This document shows positions 9,454-17,190 of a stretch of DNA of 64,000 nt, one piece after another. The stretch is from Seohaeicola saemankumensis (lineage in GTDB: Bacteria > Pseudomonadota > Alphaproteobacteria > Rhodobacterales > Rhodobacteraceae): contig NZ_JAIUZI010000004.1 of assembly GCF_020171285.1 (NCBI RefSeq), positions 124,001 through 188,000 on the forward strand. The letters run 5' to 3'. The notes under the pieces are model-generated. The model worked only from the letters and a program-made list of their open reading frames with translations. It was not told the origin of the DNA and did not search any database. A program made the translations under genes and the position numbers. The first letter of the stretch is position 1, and each line of letters begins with the position of its first letter.

Positions 9454-10872
9454 TCAATCCATCACATAGCCGTAGGACCCGCTAAAGTCCTGCTTGGCCA
9501 CTTCGCTGGCGGCTCCTGCCTGCCCGCGGTCGGTCGAACTAATCCGTCCAAAGAGGAACAGGTCGTTTTCACGCGGCGGTTTGACCCGGTCCGTGGGCAG
9601 GGCCAGCGCCTCGCCTCGCGTCGGGGTCACCAGATGCGCGGTGACGATGATCACCAGTTCGGTTTGGCTGCGTTGATAATCGGCGCTGCGGAACAGCGCG
9701 CCTAGTACGGGAACATCGCCGAGCCAGGGCATCTGCGCGGCATTGTCGAGGAACTGATCCTCAATCAGGCCGGCGATGGCAAAGCTTTCGCCGTCGCGCA
9801 TTTCGACTGTTGTCGAGGTTTCGCGCCGCTGGAAGGCGTCGACCGAAAACCCGTTGATCGTCACGCTGTTGCTGGGGTCGATAGCCGACACCGCGGCGTT
9901 CAGTTCCAGATTGATGACATCGCTGTCCACCACCCGCGGGATAAAGCCCAGTTCGATACCGAAGGGCTTGTATTCGATCGAGAACAACCCGTCTTTCTGG
10001 GCCACCGGGATCGGGTATTCGCCACCGGCGAGGAAGGTTGCCTCTTGTCCCGACAGGGCGGAGAGGTTGGGCTCTGCCAGGGTGCGCACGACGCCCTTTT
10101 GTTCGAGCGCTTCGAGCAACAGGTTGACCTGCATCGACCCGGCGTTGAAGCCAAACAGGATGGCGCCGACGTTGTCGTTGCTGACCGGGATGTTGCCGGC
10201 GAGCGAGTTGGTCAGGGCGGGCTGGTTGTTCAGGGTGCCGATGCCGCCGTTCACGCCGACGTTGTTGCCGCCGTTGAAGCCCAGCGAGGCGCTGAGCGAT
10301 TTGGACACGGTGCGCTGCATTTCGGCAAAGCGCACCTTGAGCATCACTTGCTGGACACCGCTGACCGCCATCAGGTTTGATACGCGTTCGGGTGCATAGC
10401 GTTCGGCGAGATCGAGCGCACGCTGGAGGTGTTGCGCGCTGGAGACATTGCCCGACAGCACGATGCCGTCATTGGCGGTACGGACCTCGATCCGTTCACC
10501 CGGCAGGATCTGGCGCAGCCGTTCCTTGAATTCGGCAGTGTCGGGGGCGACGTGCACCGTGACATTGGTGATCAACCGACCGGTGGCATCGAACAGGGTC
10601 AACGTGGTCAGACCAGGCGATTTGCCAAGCACATAGATCGTGCGGTCGGACAGAGAGGAAATGTCGGCAATGCCGGGATTGGCGATGCTGAGTTCGGAAA
10701 ACGGCTCGTCGCTTTCCACCACCACAGCCCGGTTCATCGGGACCGCCAGTGTAGACGCGGTGCCTTTTTTGACAACGCGCAAAGTTTCCGCGCTGACGCC
10801 GGGTGTCATCACCGGCATAGACGCCAAGCTCAGCCCCAGCAGGGCTGCCTTGATCCAGTTATCGATTTTCAT
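9454..10872 (-). CDS. cpaC: Tad outer-membrane secretin CpaC/RcpA
   Basis: About 472 residues. A signal peptide (WIKAALLGLSLASMPVMTPGVSA, cut near residue 29) precedes a pilus-secretin N-domain (LSIANPGIADISSLSDRTIYV), a BON-like segment, and the secretin domain in the C-terminal half (LLLEALEQKGVVRTLAEPNLS, GGEYPIPV, VPVLGALFRS). It forms the outer-membrane channel for Flp pili. The ATG at 10872 is preferred over that at 10893 because AGAGG lies eight bases upstream. The OmpA lipoprotein gene follows after 16 bp. A hairpin with a T-run separates it from cpaB upstream. Confidence 0.93.
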   Translation of the reverse strand: MKIDNWIKAALLGLSLASMPVMTPGVSAETLRVVKKGTASTLAVPMNRAVVVESDEPFSELSIANPGIADISSLSDRTIYVLGKSPGLTTLTLFDATGRLITNVTVHVAPDTAEFKERLRQILPGERIEVRTANDGIVLSGNVSSAQHLQRALDLAERYAPERVSNLMAVSGVQQVMLKVRFAEMQRTVSKSLSASLGFNGGNNVGVNGGIGTLNNQPALTNSLAGNIPVSNDNVGAILFGFNAGSMQVNLLLEALEQKGVVRTLAEPNLSALSGQEATFLAGGEYPIPVAQKDGLFSIEYKPFGIELGFIPRVVDSDVINLELNAAVSAIDPSNSVTINGFSVDAFQRRETSTTVEMRDGESFAIAGLIEDQFLDNAAQMPWLGDVPVLGALFRSADYQRSQTELVIIVTAHLVTPTRGEALALPTDRVKPPRENDLFLFGRISSTDRGQAGAASEVAKQDFSGSYGYVMD

Positions 10873-11010
10873 GTGACCTGCCTCTCCGATCACGCCTCAT
10901 TGTCGGGTCTTTGTGCCCGGTCTTTGTGCCACTCTGCGTCAGAAGTGGATTTATTGCAAGAATCAATGGTTTCTGCCCGCCTTCTTATGTGGACAAGTGG
11001 CAACAATGCA

Positions 11011-11038
11011 AAACGGGCCCCGAAAAACATCGGGGCCC
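11011..11038 (-). terminator. Hairpin terminator between cpaB and cpaC
   Basis: Two perfect 9-bp arms, GGGCCCCGA at 11015-11023 and its complement at 11030-11038, flank a 6-nt loop. Read on the minus strand the stem is followed by GTTTTGC. It lies 41 bp after the cpaB stop and upstream of cpaC, so it may end or attenuate the pilin-cpaB transcript before the machinery genes. Confidence 0.65.
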
Positions 11039-11078
11039 TTCGCCATTGTAACAACCTGTAATTGCATCGGTTTGTCTG

Positions 11079-11936
11079 TCAGTTCGTGCAAGGGATCGGG
11101 ATCTCGACCACGTCGGCGCCGCGCCGCGTGCGGATTGTGCACACTTTCTCTTCGGCCTTCTCCGGAGCGGTTTCGATCTCGCCCAGCCCCAGCAGCGAGC
11201 GTTGATTGACCTCGATCGCGGACGCGATGGTGTCATCCTCGGCCCCCACCAGCGACAGGGACAGCCGGCCCGTGGTCTGGGCCTGTGCCAGCGCGGCGAC
11301 CTGTTCGGGGCGCACGGACACGGTGACGGTACGGGCGATCGTGGTGCTCTCAATGTCGCCGCCCGCGCTTTGGTCAACGGCGATCAACTGGATACCGGCC
11401 TGGATCAGGCGGGTGATTTCGCCGCGCGCGCCCTCGACGGTATCGCGCACCGAGCCGGTCCAGTAGACATCCACCCGGTCACCGGGCCGCAGGAAGCCGG
11501 ACACGCCCGAGGCCACGTCGACCTTGATGGCAAAGGCCCGCATGCCCTTTTGCAGCTGCGAAGTCAGCCCGGCGTCGCCGCCCGGTTCGGTGACCTTGAT
11601 GGCCAGAAGGGCCTCGTCGATCTCCATCGCGCGCAACACAACGCGGTATTCCTTGGCATCCGCAGGAAACAGGGTCTCGCGGTCGGTAAAGGCGCCCTCG
11701 GGCACCGCGTCAAGCGGCCAGCGGACCGCGCGGACCGCATCGGGCTCCAGCGTTTCGCCATACCGCAGCGGGCGGGTGGCGACATAGACATCGGTGGTGG
11801 GCACCACGGATTCGCGGGCGGAACGTTCCTTCGCCAGCTCTGTTTGGTAGGCTGAAATATAATTCTTGGCCATCATGACGGCACCGCCCGCCAGGGCAAT
11901 ACCGGCTATCAGTACGAGTCCGAACACTGCGCGCAT
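11079..11936 (-). CDS. cpaB: Tad pilus assembly protein CpaB/RcpC
   Basis: A 285-residue protein with an N-terminal signal anchor (VFGLVLIAGIALAGGAVMMA), a SAF domain (YVATRPLRYGETLEPDAVRAVRWP) and an RcpC/CpaB domain (MRAFAIKVDVASGVSGFLRPGDRVDVYWT). The C-terminus has two cysteines (VCTIRTRRG and IPCTN) that could form a disulfide. The family acts in the periplasm beside the secretin, and an AFP-like or peptidoglycan-contact role is proposed. A GAGG lies seven bases before the ATG. The Flp-like gene at 12091-12270 is upstream. Confidence 0.9.
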   Translation of the reverse strand: MRAVFGLVLIAGIALAGGAVMMAKNYISAYQTELAKERSARESVVPTTDVYVATRPLRYGETLEPDAVRAVRWPLDAVPEGAFTDRETLFPADAKEYRVVLRAMEIDEALLAIKVTEPGGDAGLTSQLQKGMRAFAIKVDVASGVSGFLRPGDRVDVYWTGSVRDTVEGARGEITRLIQAGIQLIAVDQSAGGDIESTTIARTVTVSVRPEQVAALAQAQTTGRLSLSLVGAEDDTIASAIEVNQRSLLGLGEIETAPEKAEEKVCTIRTRRGADVVEIPIPCTN

Positions 11937-12020
11937 AGCTGTACCTCTCTTTTTGCCTGCCCCGGTTCTCCGGGTTCAGAGTTTCTCGTTTCCAGACTGA
12001 ACGATGATTGTGGCGAAAGA

Positions 12021-12054
12021 ACGGACAATCCGGGGTCTTTGGAAGGCCCCGGAT
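12021..12054 (-). terminator. Possible hairpin after the Flp-like gene
   Basis: Arms 12028-12037 and 12045-12054 pair over 10 bp with one G-U. Minus-strand sequence after the stem is only moderately T-rich. It could be a weak terminator or attenuator between the Flp-like gene and cpaB. Confidence 0.4.
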
Positions 12055-12090
12055 CACCATTGTTGACAGTTTGTGGAGATCCGGGCCCGG

Positions 12091-12270
12091 TCACTCGACC
12101 TCTTTGTCCGTCAGGTAAGCGCCGACATTGTTGCCCAATCCGCCAGATGCGGTTTGAAGCGATGTGAAGGCGACCCCGGCAAGAGCCACGACGGCGGCGG
12201 TCAGAACGACCCAGTCAACGGTGACAGCACCGTCCTCGCGTCTGAAGTAAGCGATAATGGAACGAAACAT
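12091..12270 (-). CDS. flp: Divergent Flp-family pilin (59 aa)
   Basis: A short gene encoding 59 residues. The N-terminal basic leader (MFRSIIAYFRRE) is followed by DGAVTVDWVVLTAAVVALAG, the same processing site and hydrophobic core as the two 65-residue Flp proteins upstream. The C-terminal tail (SLQTASGGLGNNVGAYLTDK) is unrelated. Cleavage by the prepilin peptidase after the Gly before AVTVDW would give a ~43-residue pilin. A GAGG lies five bases before the ATG. It is nearest to cpaB and could be a minor pilin or a diverged duplicate. Confidence 0.85.
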   Translation of the reverse strand: MFRSIIAYFRREDGAVTVDWVVLTAAVVALAGVAFTSLQTASGGLGNNVGAYLTDKEVE

Positions 12271-12304
12271 GTAAACCTCTCAGAGTTGGCAACTGGTTCT
12301 GAGG

Positions 12305-12340
12305 AAAAGGGGCCACGTCTTGTGGAAAAGACGCGGCCCC
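12305..12340 (-). terminator. Terminator after the proximal flp gene
   Basis: Arms GGGGCC and CGTCTT at 12309-12321 pair with AAGACG and GGCCCC at 12328-12340 around a 6-nt loop, with one mismatch. On the minus strand the stem is followed by TTTTCC. It lies 64 bp after the flp stop at 12405 and ahead of the divergent Flp gene. Confidence 0.7.
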
Positions 12341-12387
12341 AGACTAAAAGCCCTAAGACTTTGTTGATGGCGCTACCTCAACCAAGG

Positions 12388-12625
12388 AGGCTGTCGCGAT
12401 CAGCTTACGGAGTACCGGTGCCGCCCGAGGGATCTTTGCCTTCGATGAAGGTGCCGGTGTCGGCGGTCAGGTTGGATGCGCCGGTTTCGATCGAGGTGTA
12501 AGCGGCGCCTGCCAGGGCGACGACGGCTGCGGTCAGCACAACCCAGTCAACAGTCACGGCACCGTCTTCGTCTTTGCGGAAGTTCTTGATGAACTTGATC
12601 ATGGTATGTCCCTCCAAAGGATCAG
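12388..12625 (-). repeat. Tandem flp duplication, copy A
   Basis: This ~238-bp block recurs at 13076-13313, offset 688 bp. Within the coding part the copies differ at only two positions, both synonymous, and the block continues through the Shine-Dalgarno. It marks a recent duplication or ongoing gene conversion of the major pilin gene. Confidence 0.9.
12405..12602 (-). CDS. flp: Flp-type major pilin (copy 1)
   Basis: A 65-residue prepilin. A short basic leader MIKFIKNFRKDEDG precedes the hydrophobic core AVTVDWVVLTAAVVALAGAA and a polar tail ending GGTGTP. Cleavage after the Gly leaves Asp-Trp at +5/+6, where canonical Flp pilins have Glu-Tyr. The protein is identical to that of copy 2 at 13093-13290. 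An ideal GGAGG sits eight bases before the ATG at 12602. Longer in-frame starts to 12725 lack conservation. Flp monomers polymerise into bundle-forming adhesive pili through the CpaC channel. Confidence 0.95.
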   Translation of the reverse strand: MIKFIKNFRKDEDGAVTVDWVVLTAAVVALAGAAYTSIETGASNLTADTGTFIEGKDPSGGTGTP

Positions 12626-12710
12626 TTGAGTTTTTCATATCCGCGCCGGAGCTCCTGGACCGCTCTCTCTTTCGGGCCTGTCCAACGTGGTATAACTGCA
12701 TATAACGGGT
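12603..12710 (-). promoter_or_regulatory. Leader and promoter region of flp copy 1
   Basis: About 90-100 bp before the start the minus strand carries TATATGC and, a few bases later, ATACCA (plus coordinates 12689-12704). These are also found at the matching distance before flp copy 2, next to a shared AGAGAGAGC tract. The region is AT-rich against a GC-rich background, so this is the likely promoter. I cannot assign a sigma factor. Confidence 0.45.
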
Positions 12711-13027
12711 CAAATCGGGCAGCATTTTGTCACAAGTAAACGATTTTTTTGTTATTTGCCGAGAGGGGCGAAAAATGCGCTATGTTTCGAAAAATGATAG
12801 AAAAAAAGTGTTTCCGTTTTGTAAGGTTTTATCGCCCTGCGAGGAATGTGGTGAAATTGTGGCGGCACATTGGGTTAACCGTAGAACCCGTGGCGTGGGG
12901 CCTGAGGCGGCTGGCCGGGTTGGGCAATGAACCTTGGCCCAGGAGGGGCGAACGTGGGACAGACGGGCAACTGCCGATGACGTAATCGGCGCCAGCAACG
13001 GCCTTGTGGCGGCCCGGGTACTGGCGC
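12711..13027. other. AT-rich spacer between the two flp copies
   Basis: About 320 bp without a supported gene. A short open frame around 12727-12930 has no ribosome site and no pilin-like sequence, so it is not called. The first ~120 bp are distinctly AT-rich with A and T tracts and may form upstream promoter elements for flp copy 1. Confidence 0.4.
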
Positions 13028-13065
13028 TGAAAAACGAGAAACCGCGCCCCGTTTCCGGGGCGCGG
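13028..13065 (-). terminator. Terminator after the distal flp gene
   Basis: Perfect 9-bp arms CCGCGCCCC (13042-13050) and GGGGCGCGG (13057-13065) flank a 6-nt loop. On the minus strand the stem is followed by TTTCTCGTTTTT. This is a strong rho-independent terminator 28 bp after the flp copy 2 stop. Confidence 0.85.
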
Positions 13066-13075
13066 TCTAGGAATT

Positions 13076-13313
13076 AGGCTGTCGCGGTCAGCTTACGGAG
13101 TACCGGTGCCGCCCGAGGGGTCTTTGCCTTCGATGAAGGTACCGGTGTCGGCGGTCAGGTTGGATGCGCCGGTTTCGATCGAGGTGTAAGCGGCGCCTGC
13201 CAGGGCGACGACGGCTGCGGTCAGCACAACCCAGTCAACAGTCACGGCACCGTCTTCGTCTTTGCGGAAGTTCTTGATGAACTTGATCATTATATGTCCC
13301 TCCAAAGGATCAC
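13076..13313 (-). repeat. Tandem flp duplication, copy B
   Basis: Second copy of the ~238-bp flp repeat (see 12388-12625). It carries its own leader and its own downstream terminator, so each pilin gene is an independent transcription unit. Confidence 0.9.
13093..13290 (-). CDS. flp: Flp-type major pilin (copy 2)
   Basis: It encodes exactly the same 65 residues as flp copy 1, differing only in two synonymous third positions (a Gly codon and an Asp codon near the C-terminus). GGAGG lies eight bases before the ATG at 13290. It is the promoter-distal first gene of the Tad locus, followed by a strong terminator, and so probably makes most pilin as a monocistronic message. It is divergent from the lytic transglycosylase gene. 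Confidence 0.95.
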   Translation of the reverse strand: MIKFIKNFRKDEDGAVTVDWVVLTAAVVALAGAAYTSIETGASNLTADTGTFIEGKDPSGGTGTP

Positions 13314-13643
13314 AAGATTTGGTTATGTTTCTACCCTGACGTCCGTTTGAACCGCGCTCTCTCTTGGTCCATGTCCGCCTTGGTATGAGCATATATAGCC
13401 AGCGCCCCATGGCAGGATTTGGGCCGAAACATGGATTCTTTCGCCCAAATTAACCTTTCCGGCGCTTTTCCTTTAAGGGACTGTTTTTAAACAATAAGTT
13501 TTCGTTGTTCTGACAGCCCACGTGGTTGGGCCGGTGCAAATTGGCTGCAATTCTGGCGAAATCGTCAGAATTGGCGCCAAAAAACTGGTTCTGCGCGGGT
13601 GTTTCGGCAAAACTAAATAAAAAAAACTCCGAGGCAGAGTATC
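13291..13643. promoter_or_regulatory. Divergent region between flp copy 2 and lytic transglycosylase
   Basis: 353 bp with no supported gene. At 13381-13395 the minus strand has the same TATATGC...ATACCA arrangement as the leader of flp copy 1. The part near the transglycosylase (13600-13640) is A-rich. It should contain promoters for both genes. Apart from the shared motif I see no clear operator. Confidence 0.45.
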
Positions 13644-14483
13644 ATGTTGCGAGCAGTGGCTTTTGGGCTGAGCGTGGCTGTGGTGTGTGCGGGCGGTCCC
13701 GCCGGCGCCGACAGCCCGGCGCCCTTTCCCGACTTTAAACCCAGGTTTGTGAAACCGCCCAAGCCGGGCGCCAAGCGCAAGGCGATTGTCCAGATCGACC
13801 CGACGGCGGTAGCCCAGCAGCCTGTGGCCAGAACACCGGAGGCCCCTGACGCGGAGAGCAAAGCGCAGGACGGTACCGAAGTCGCGGCCGCTGCGCCGGT
13901 TGGGAACTACGGGTGGTTCTGGGACAAGATCTCACCCGAACTGACAAGTTCCGGTCCCGGACGGCTGCGTGATGCGCTGTCGGTGCTCAGCGGGTCAGGC
14001 ACGGTTGGCGCCCCACGGCTGCAGGCGATGCAGGATATCGCGCAGGCGCGCGGCATACCGATTCTGACCGCGACGGTGGGCACCGAGGTGTCGCCGGCGC
14101 TGGTATTGGCAATGATCGCAGTCGAATCCTCGGGGCGGGCAGATGTAACCAGCAGCGCCGGCGCGCAGGGGCTGATGCAGTTGATGCCCGATACCGCCGC
14201 GCGGTTCGGGGTAACGGATGCAATGAAGCCGGAGGAGAACATCGCCGGGGGGGTGAAATACCTGAACTGGCTGATGGGGGAATTCGACAACGACCCGATT
14301 CTGGTACTGGCGGGATATAATGCCGGTGAAGGCGCCGTGCGCAGTCACAAAGGGGTGCCGCCCTATGCGGAAACGCGTGACTATGTGCCCAAGGTGCTGG
14401 CGGCCTTTCAGGTCGCCAAAGGACTATGCAAAACGCCGCCCGAGTTGATCTCGGACGGCTGTGTTTTTGCAGCGATGAATTAG
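13644..14483 (+). CDS. Lytic transglycosylase, SLT domain
   Basis: A 279-residue protein with a signal peptide (VAFGLSVAVVCAGGPAGA) and a Pro/Lys-rich linker to ~residue 90. The SLT domain covers ~150-260: catalytic Glu in AMIAVESSGRADVTSSAGAQ, then GLMQLMPDTAARFGV, NIAGGVKYLNWLM and AGYNAGEGAV. It cleaves the glycan strand of peptidoglycan in the periplasm. Placed divergently from the flp gene, it may open the cell wall for the Tad secretin, which is an inference from context. GAGG lies nine bases before the ATG. Confidence 0.9.
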   Translation: MLRAVAFGLSVAVVCAGGPAGADSPAPFPDFKPRFVKPPKPGAKRKAIVQIDPTAVAQQPVARTPEAPDAESKAQDGTEVAAAAPVGNYGWFWDKISPELTSSGPGRLRDALSVLSGSGTVGAPRLQAMQDIAQARGIPILTATVGTEVSPALVLAMIAVESSGRADVTSSAGAQGLMQLMPDTAARFGVTDAMKPEENIAGGVKYLNWLMGEFDNDPILVLAGYNAGEGAVRSHKGVPPYAETRDYVPKVLAAFQVAKGLCKTPPELISDGCVFAAMN

Positions 14484-14489
14484 GGTCGC

Positions 14490-14534
14490 CGTTTTCTTGC
14501 AAAGAAAACGACCGGAAACTTTGAAAGTTTCCGG
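14490..14534. terminator. Paired palindromes acting as bidirectional terminator (copy 1)
   Basis: Two adjacent hairpins one base apart. The first pairs CGTTTTCTT (14490-14498) with AAGAAAACG (14502-14510). The second pairs CCGGAAACTTT (14512-14522) with AAAGTTTCCGG (14524-14534) around one G. They fill the gap between the convergent transglycosylase and scoB genes. The same architecture with different arms occurs at 32771-32817. Confidence 0.75.
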
Positions 14535-14542
14535 CACCGGTG

Positions 14543-15169
14543 TCAGACCAGCGTCGCCTCGGTGGCGGCGCGGAATTCTTCCTCGGTCACGCCGTCGGCC
14601 AGTTCGACCAGCTTCAGCCCGCCCTCGACCACGTCCAGCACGCCGAGGTTGGTGATGATGCGGTCGACCACGCCCTTGCCGGTCAGCGGCAGGGTGCATT
14701 CCTTGAGCACCTTGGATTCGCCGTGCTTGTTGGCGTGATCCATCACGACGACCACGCGGCCGACGCCGGCCACCAGGTCCATCGCGCCGCCCATGCCCTT
14801 GACCAGCTTGCCGGGGATCATCCAGTTCGCGAGGTCACCGTTTTCGGCCACTTCCATCGCGCCCAGGATCGCCATGGCGATCTTGCCGCCGCGGATCATC
14901 GCAAAGCTTTGCGCGCTGTCGAAATAGGCGGTCTGCGGCAGCTCGGTGATGGTCTGCTTACCCGCGTTGATCAGGTCGGGGTCCTCTTCGCCCTCGTAGG
15001 GAAAGGGGCCCATGCCCAGCATGCCGTTTTCCGACTGCAGCGTCACCTCGACACCCTCGGGGATGTAATTCGACACCAGCGTCGGGATGCCGATGCCAAG
15101 GTTCACATACCATCCGTCTTGCAGTTCCTGTGCCGCGCGGGCGGCCATTTGGTTACGATCCCAGGCCAT
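14543..15169 (-). CDS. scoB: 3-oxoacid CoA-transferase subunit B
   Basis: A 208-residue beta subunit. [13 protein letters not shown] lies near the N-terminus, and the catalytic glutamate sits in [12 protein letters not shown], where the family has an SENG motif. Together with subunit A it moves CoA from succinyl-CoA to a 3-oxoacid such as acetoacetate, linking ketone body or PHB breakdown to the TCA cycle. Its start overlaps the scoA stop by one base (TAATG), so the two are translationally coupled. Beta-ketoadipate CoA-transferase (PcaJ) is an alternative, but no aromatic genes are nearby, while phaAB lies in the same window. Confidence 0.9.
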   Translation of the reverse strand: MAWDRNQMAARAAQELQDGWYVNLGIGIPTLVSNYIPEGVEVTLQSENGMLGMGPFPYEGEEDPDLINAGKQTITELPQTAYFDSAQSFAMIRGGKIAMAILGAMEVAENGDLANWMIPGKLVKGMGGAMDLVAGVGRVVVVMDHANKHGESKVLKECTLPLTGKGVVDRIITNLGVLDVVEGGLKLVELADGVTEEEFRAATEATLV

Positions 15170-15891
15170 TATGCGGTCTCCTTCTTGCGGACGGTGCGCT
15201 GTTCGATGCGTTTTTCGTGGTCGCCCTGGATGATGCGGTGGACGTAGATGCCGGGCAGGTGGATCGAATCCGGGTCCAGCGAGCCGGTGGGCACGATTTC
15301 CTCGACCTCGGCGATGCAGACACGGCCGCAGGTGGCCGCCGGCGCGTTGAAGTTGCGCGCGGTCTTGCGGAACACCAGGTTGCCGGTGGCGTCGGCCTTC
15401 CAGGCCTTGACGATGGAGAGATCGGCAAAGATGCCCTCTTCCATGATGTAGTCTTCCATGGCGCCGTCGGGGCCGGTGGGGAACTGTTTTTCCAGCTTGC
15501 CTTCGGCGATCACGGTGCCGACGCCGGTCTTGGTGAAGAAACCGGGGATGCCGGCGCCGCCGGCGCGCATGCGTTCGGCCAGGGTGCCCTGCGGGTTGAA
15601 TTCCAGCTCAAGCTCACCGCTCAGGTACTGGCGCATGAATTCGGCGTTTTCGCCCACGTAGGACGAGATCATTTTCTTGACCTGCTTGGTCTGCAGCAGG
15701 ATGCCAATGCCGAAATCATCCACGCCCGCGTTGTTCGAGGCAAAGGTCAGGTCCTTGGTGCCGGCATCGCGGATCGCGGCCAATAGCAGTTCGGGGATGC
15801 CGCACAGGCCAAAGCCGCCTGCGGCGACCAGCATGCCGTCAGACAGCACGCCCTCCAGCGCCTCAGCCGCGCTTCCATAGACTTTATTCAT
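15169..15891 (-). CDS. scoA: 3-oxoacid CoA-transferase subunit A
   Basis: A 240-residue alpha subunit that begins [19 protein letters not shown]. It has the CoA-transferase glycine-rich signature [16 protein letters not shown] and later [16 protein letters not shown]. With subunit B it forms the heteromeric transferase active on acetoacetate or a related oxoacid. The ATG at 15891 has GAGG eight bases upstream. The longer frame to 15969 is not needed. The gene is first in a two-gene operon. Confidence 0.9.
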   Translation of the reverse strand: MNKVYGSAAEALEGVLSDGMLVAAGGFGLCGIPELLLAAIRDAGTKDLTFASNNAGVDDFGIGILLQTKQVKKMISSYVGENAEFMRQYLSGELELEFNPQGTLAERMRAGGAGIPGFFTKTGVGTVIAEGKLEKQFPTGPDGAMEDYIMEEGIFADLSIVKAWKADATGNLVFRKTARNFNAPAATCGRVCIAEVEEIVPTGSLDPDSIHLPGIYVHRIIQGDHEKRIEQRTVRKKETA

Positions 15892-16068
15892 GGATGGTTC
15901 CTCCAAATCTCGGTGCTGCGCCCGTATGTGACGCCACGTCGGGACAGAGTCAATGAAACCGGGGGGCATAGGGTATTTCTACGTATCGCCATCCGCTGAC
16001 CGCCCGGAATTTGTACCGCGATACGGGCCGGTGCCATGCCGGCGGGCGACCGGCATGGCGCCCTGAGC

Positions 16069-16656
16069 TTAGCCGCCAGCGTTGAAATGCGCCGCGGCCC
16101 CGTTCAGCCCGCCCTGCATGAAGGGAGCAAAATCATTGTCGAGGAACCGGCGGATGAAGGGCCGTGCGACAAAGGTTCTGGGTGCGACCGAGTAGCTCCA
16201 GGTGACTTCGGTGCGCCCGTCTTCCAGCGCGCGGTAGCTGAATTGCCCGACGATATGCTCGATCAGCCGCGCCGAGGGGGCAGTCAGGTCCCAGACCTGA
16301 TAGCGGAACCCGTCGGGACCGTTTTCGATCATCCGTTCCGTGGCGGTATAGCCACCGGCCATGTTGACCTGGCGGACAGACCCGGGGTTCGGGAACTGAC
16401 CGGTGATCGGGGTGGTGCCGGTGACCTGCGGGATGCGGTCGGTTGCCTTGACGTTGGCCAGAACTCCGTGGGCGGGCGATTGCACGGCATGGCGGACCTT
16501 GGACGGCGGACCGTTGAAAACGGCCGTTTCGATGTTGGTCAGATAGTCACCGGCCTCGCGCAGGGGCGGCGGCGCGCTGTGCGTGGGGGCGTCTGCGGCC
16601 AGCGTGGCGGTGCCGATGGTCAGGCTGGCGAGGCAAATCATAAGACTGCGGAACAT
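16069..16656 (-). CDS. Exported SRPBCC-like protein
   Basis: About 195 residues with a signal peptide (FRSLMICLASLTIGTATLAA). The body resembles the START/SRPBCC fold: an N-terminal alpha-beta segment, TERMIENGPDGFRYQVWDL in the middle, the strand TEVTWSYSVAPRT, and a final long helix. Such proteins bind hydrophobic ligands, but the ligand here is unknown. The ATG at 16656 has GGAG six bases upstream, and an ATG four codons earlier has none. It is divergent from a MarR regulator across a palindromic site, so it is the likely target of that regulator. Confidence 0.65.
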   Translation of the reverse strand: MFRSLMICLASLTIGTATLAADAPTHSAPPPLREAGDYLTNIETAVFNGPPSKVRHAVQSPAHGVLANVKATDRIPQVTGTTPITGQFPNPGSVRQVNMAGGYTATERMIENGPDGFRYQVWDLTAPSARLIEHIVGQFSYRALEDGRTEVTWSYSVAPRTFVARPFIRRFLDNDFAPFMQGGLNGAAAHFNAGG

Positions 16657-16667
16657 GAAAATCTCCA

Positions 16668-16690
16668 TTTACTACGATGTTCGTATTAAA
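16668..16690. promoter_or_regulatory. Palindromic operator between SRPBCC gene and marR
   Basis: TACGA (16673-16677) and TCGTA (16681-16685) are perfect arms around TGT. Beyond one mismatch they extend to TTTA and TAAA at 16668-16671 and 16687-16690. A 23-bp dyad in a short divergent promoter is typical of MarR-family autoregulatory sites. Confidence 0.65.
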
Positions 16691-16737
16691 TGGGTGCCGT
16701 GCTTGACGGTTCAAGCCCTTGCGATAACTTTGCCGGA

Positions 16738-17184
16738 ATGACCGCACAGAACCGCCTACTTGATCATGTCCGGACGTTGCTGCGTCTGTTCCTGGTGAAT
16801 GAGACCGCCTTTCCCAGCGCGGAAGGGCAGATGGTGTTCAGCCCACAGGTGTTTCAGGCCCTTTTCGAGATCGAACGCGCGCCCGGTATCCGGTCTTCCG
16901 ATCTGGCGCGGCAGTTGGGGCTGGTGCCGACCACGGCCAGCAGCCTGATCGCGCGGCTAGTGCGCAACGGTTTGGTGGACAAGCGCCCCTCAGAAACCGA
17001 CGGGCGCGCGGTTGCCCTGCATCTGACCGACAAGGGCGCGGCGCTGCGGGCGGCGATCCACCGGCAGGACATGTCGAACATGGCGCTGATGCTGTCGGCG
17101 CTGTCGCCGGACGAGCAGGCCCAGCTGCTGGGCCTGCTGGACAAGGTCACGGCCCGTGTGACACGGGCCGCCGACCAGTCGTAA
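16738..17184 (+). CDS. MarR-family transcriptional regulator
   Basis: About 148 residues with a winged-helix domain at its centre: IRSSDLARQLGLVPTTASSLIARLVRNGLV, then the wing DKRPSETDGRAVALHLTDKG with the Arg/Asp pattern of MarR proteins. Flanking helices form the dimer interface. I chose the ATG at 16738, which begins MTAQNRLLDHVRTL. An in-frame ATG at 16690 lies inside the palindrome. It probably represses itself and the divergent SRPBCC gene, released by an unknown small ligand. It converges with topA, 7 bp away. Confidence 0.88.
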   Translation: MTAQNRLLDHVRTLLRLFLVNETAFPSAEGQMVFSPQVFQALFEIERAPGIRSSDLARQLGLVPTTASSLIARLVRNGLVDKRPSETDGRAVALHLTDKGAALRAAIHRQDMSNMALMLSALSPDEQAQLLGLLDKVTARVTRAADQS

Positions 17185-17190
17185 GGCGGC

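Noticed and set aside
12727..12930. A 67-residue open frame between the flp copies
   Set aside because: It has no ribosome site, no recognisable domain, and lies in an AT-rich promoter-like region. The composition looks like a chance frame.
13526..13738. A 70-residue plus-strand frame overlapping the transglycosylase start
   Set aside because: It overlaps the signal-peptide part of a clear gene in another frame and has no supporting signal.
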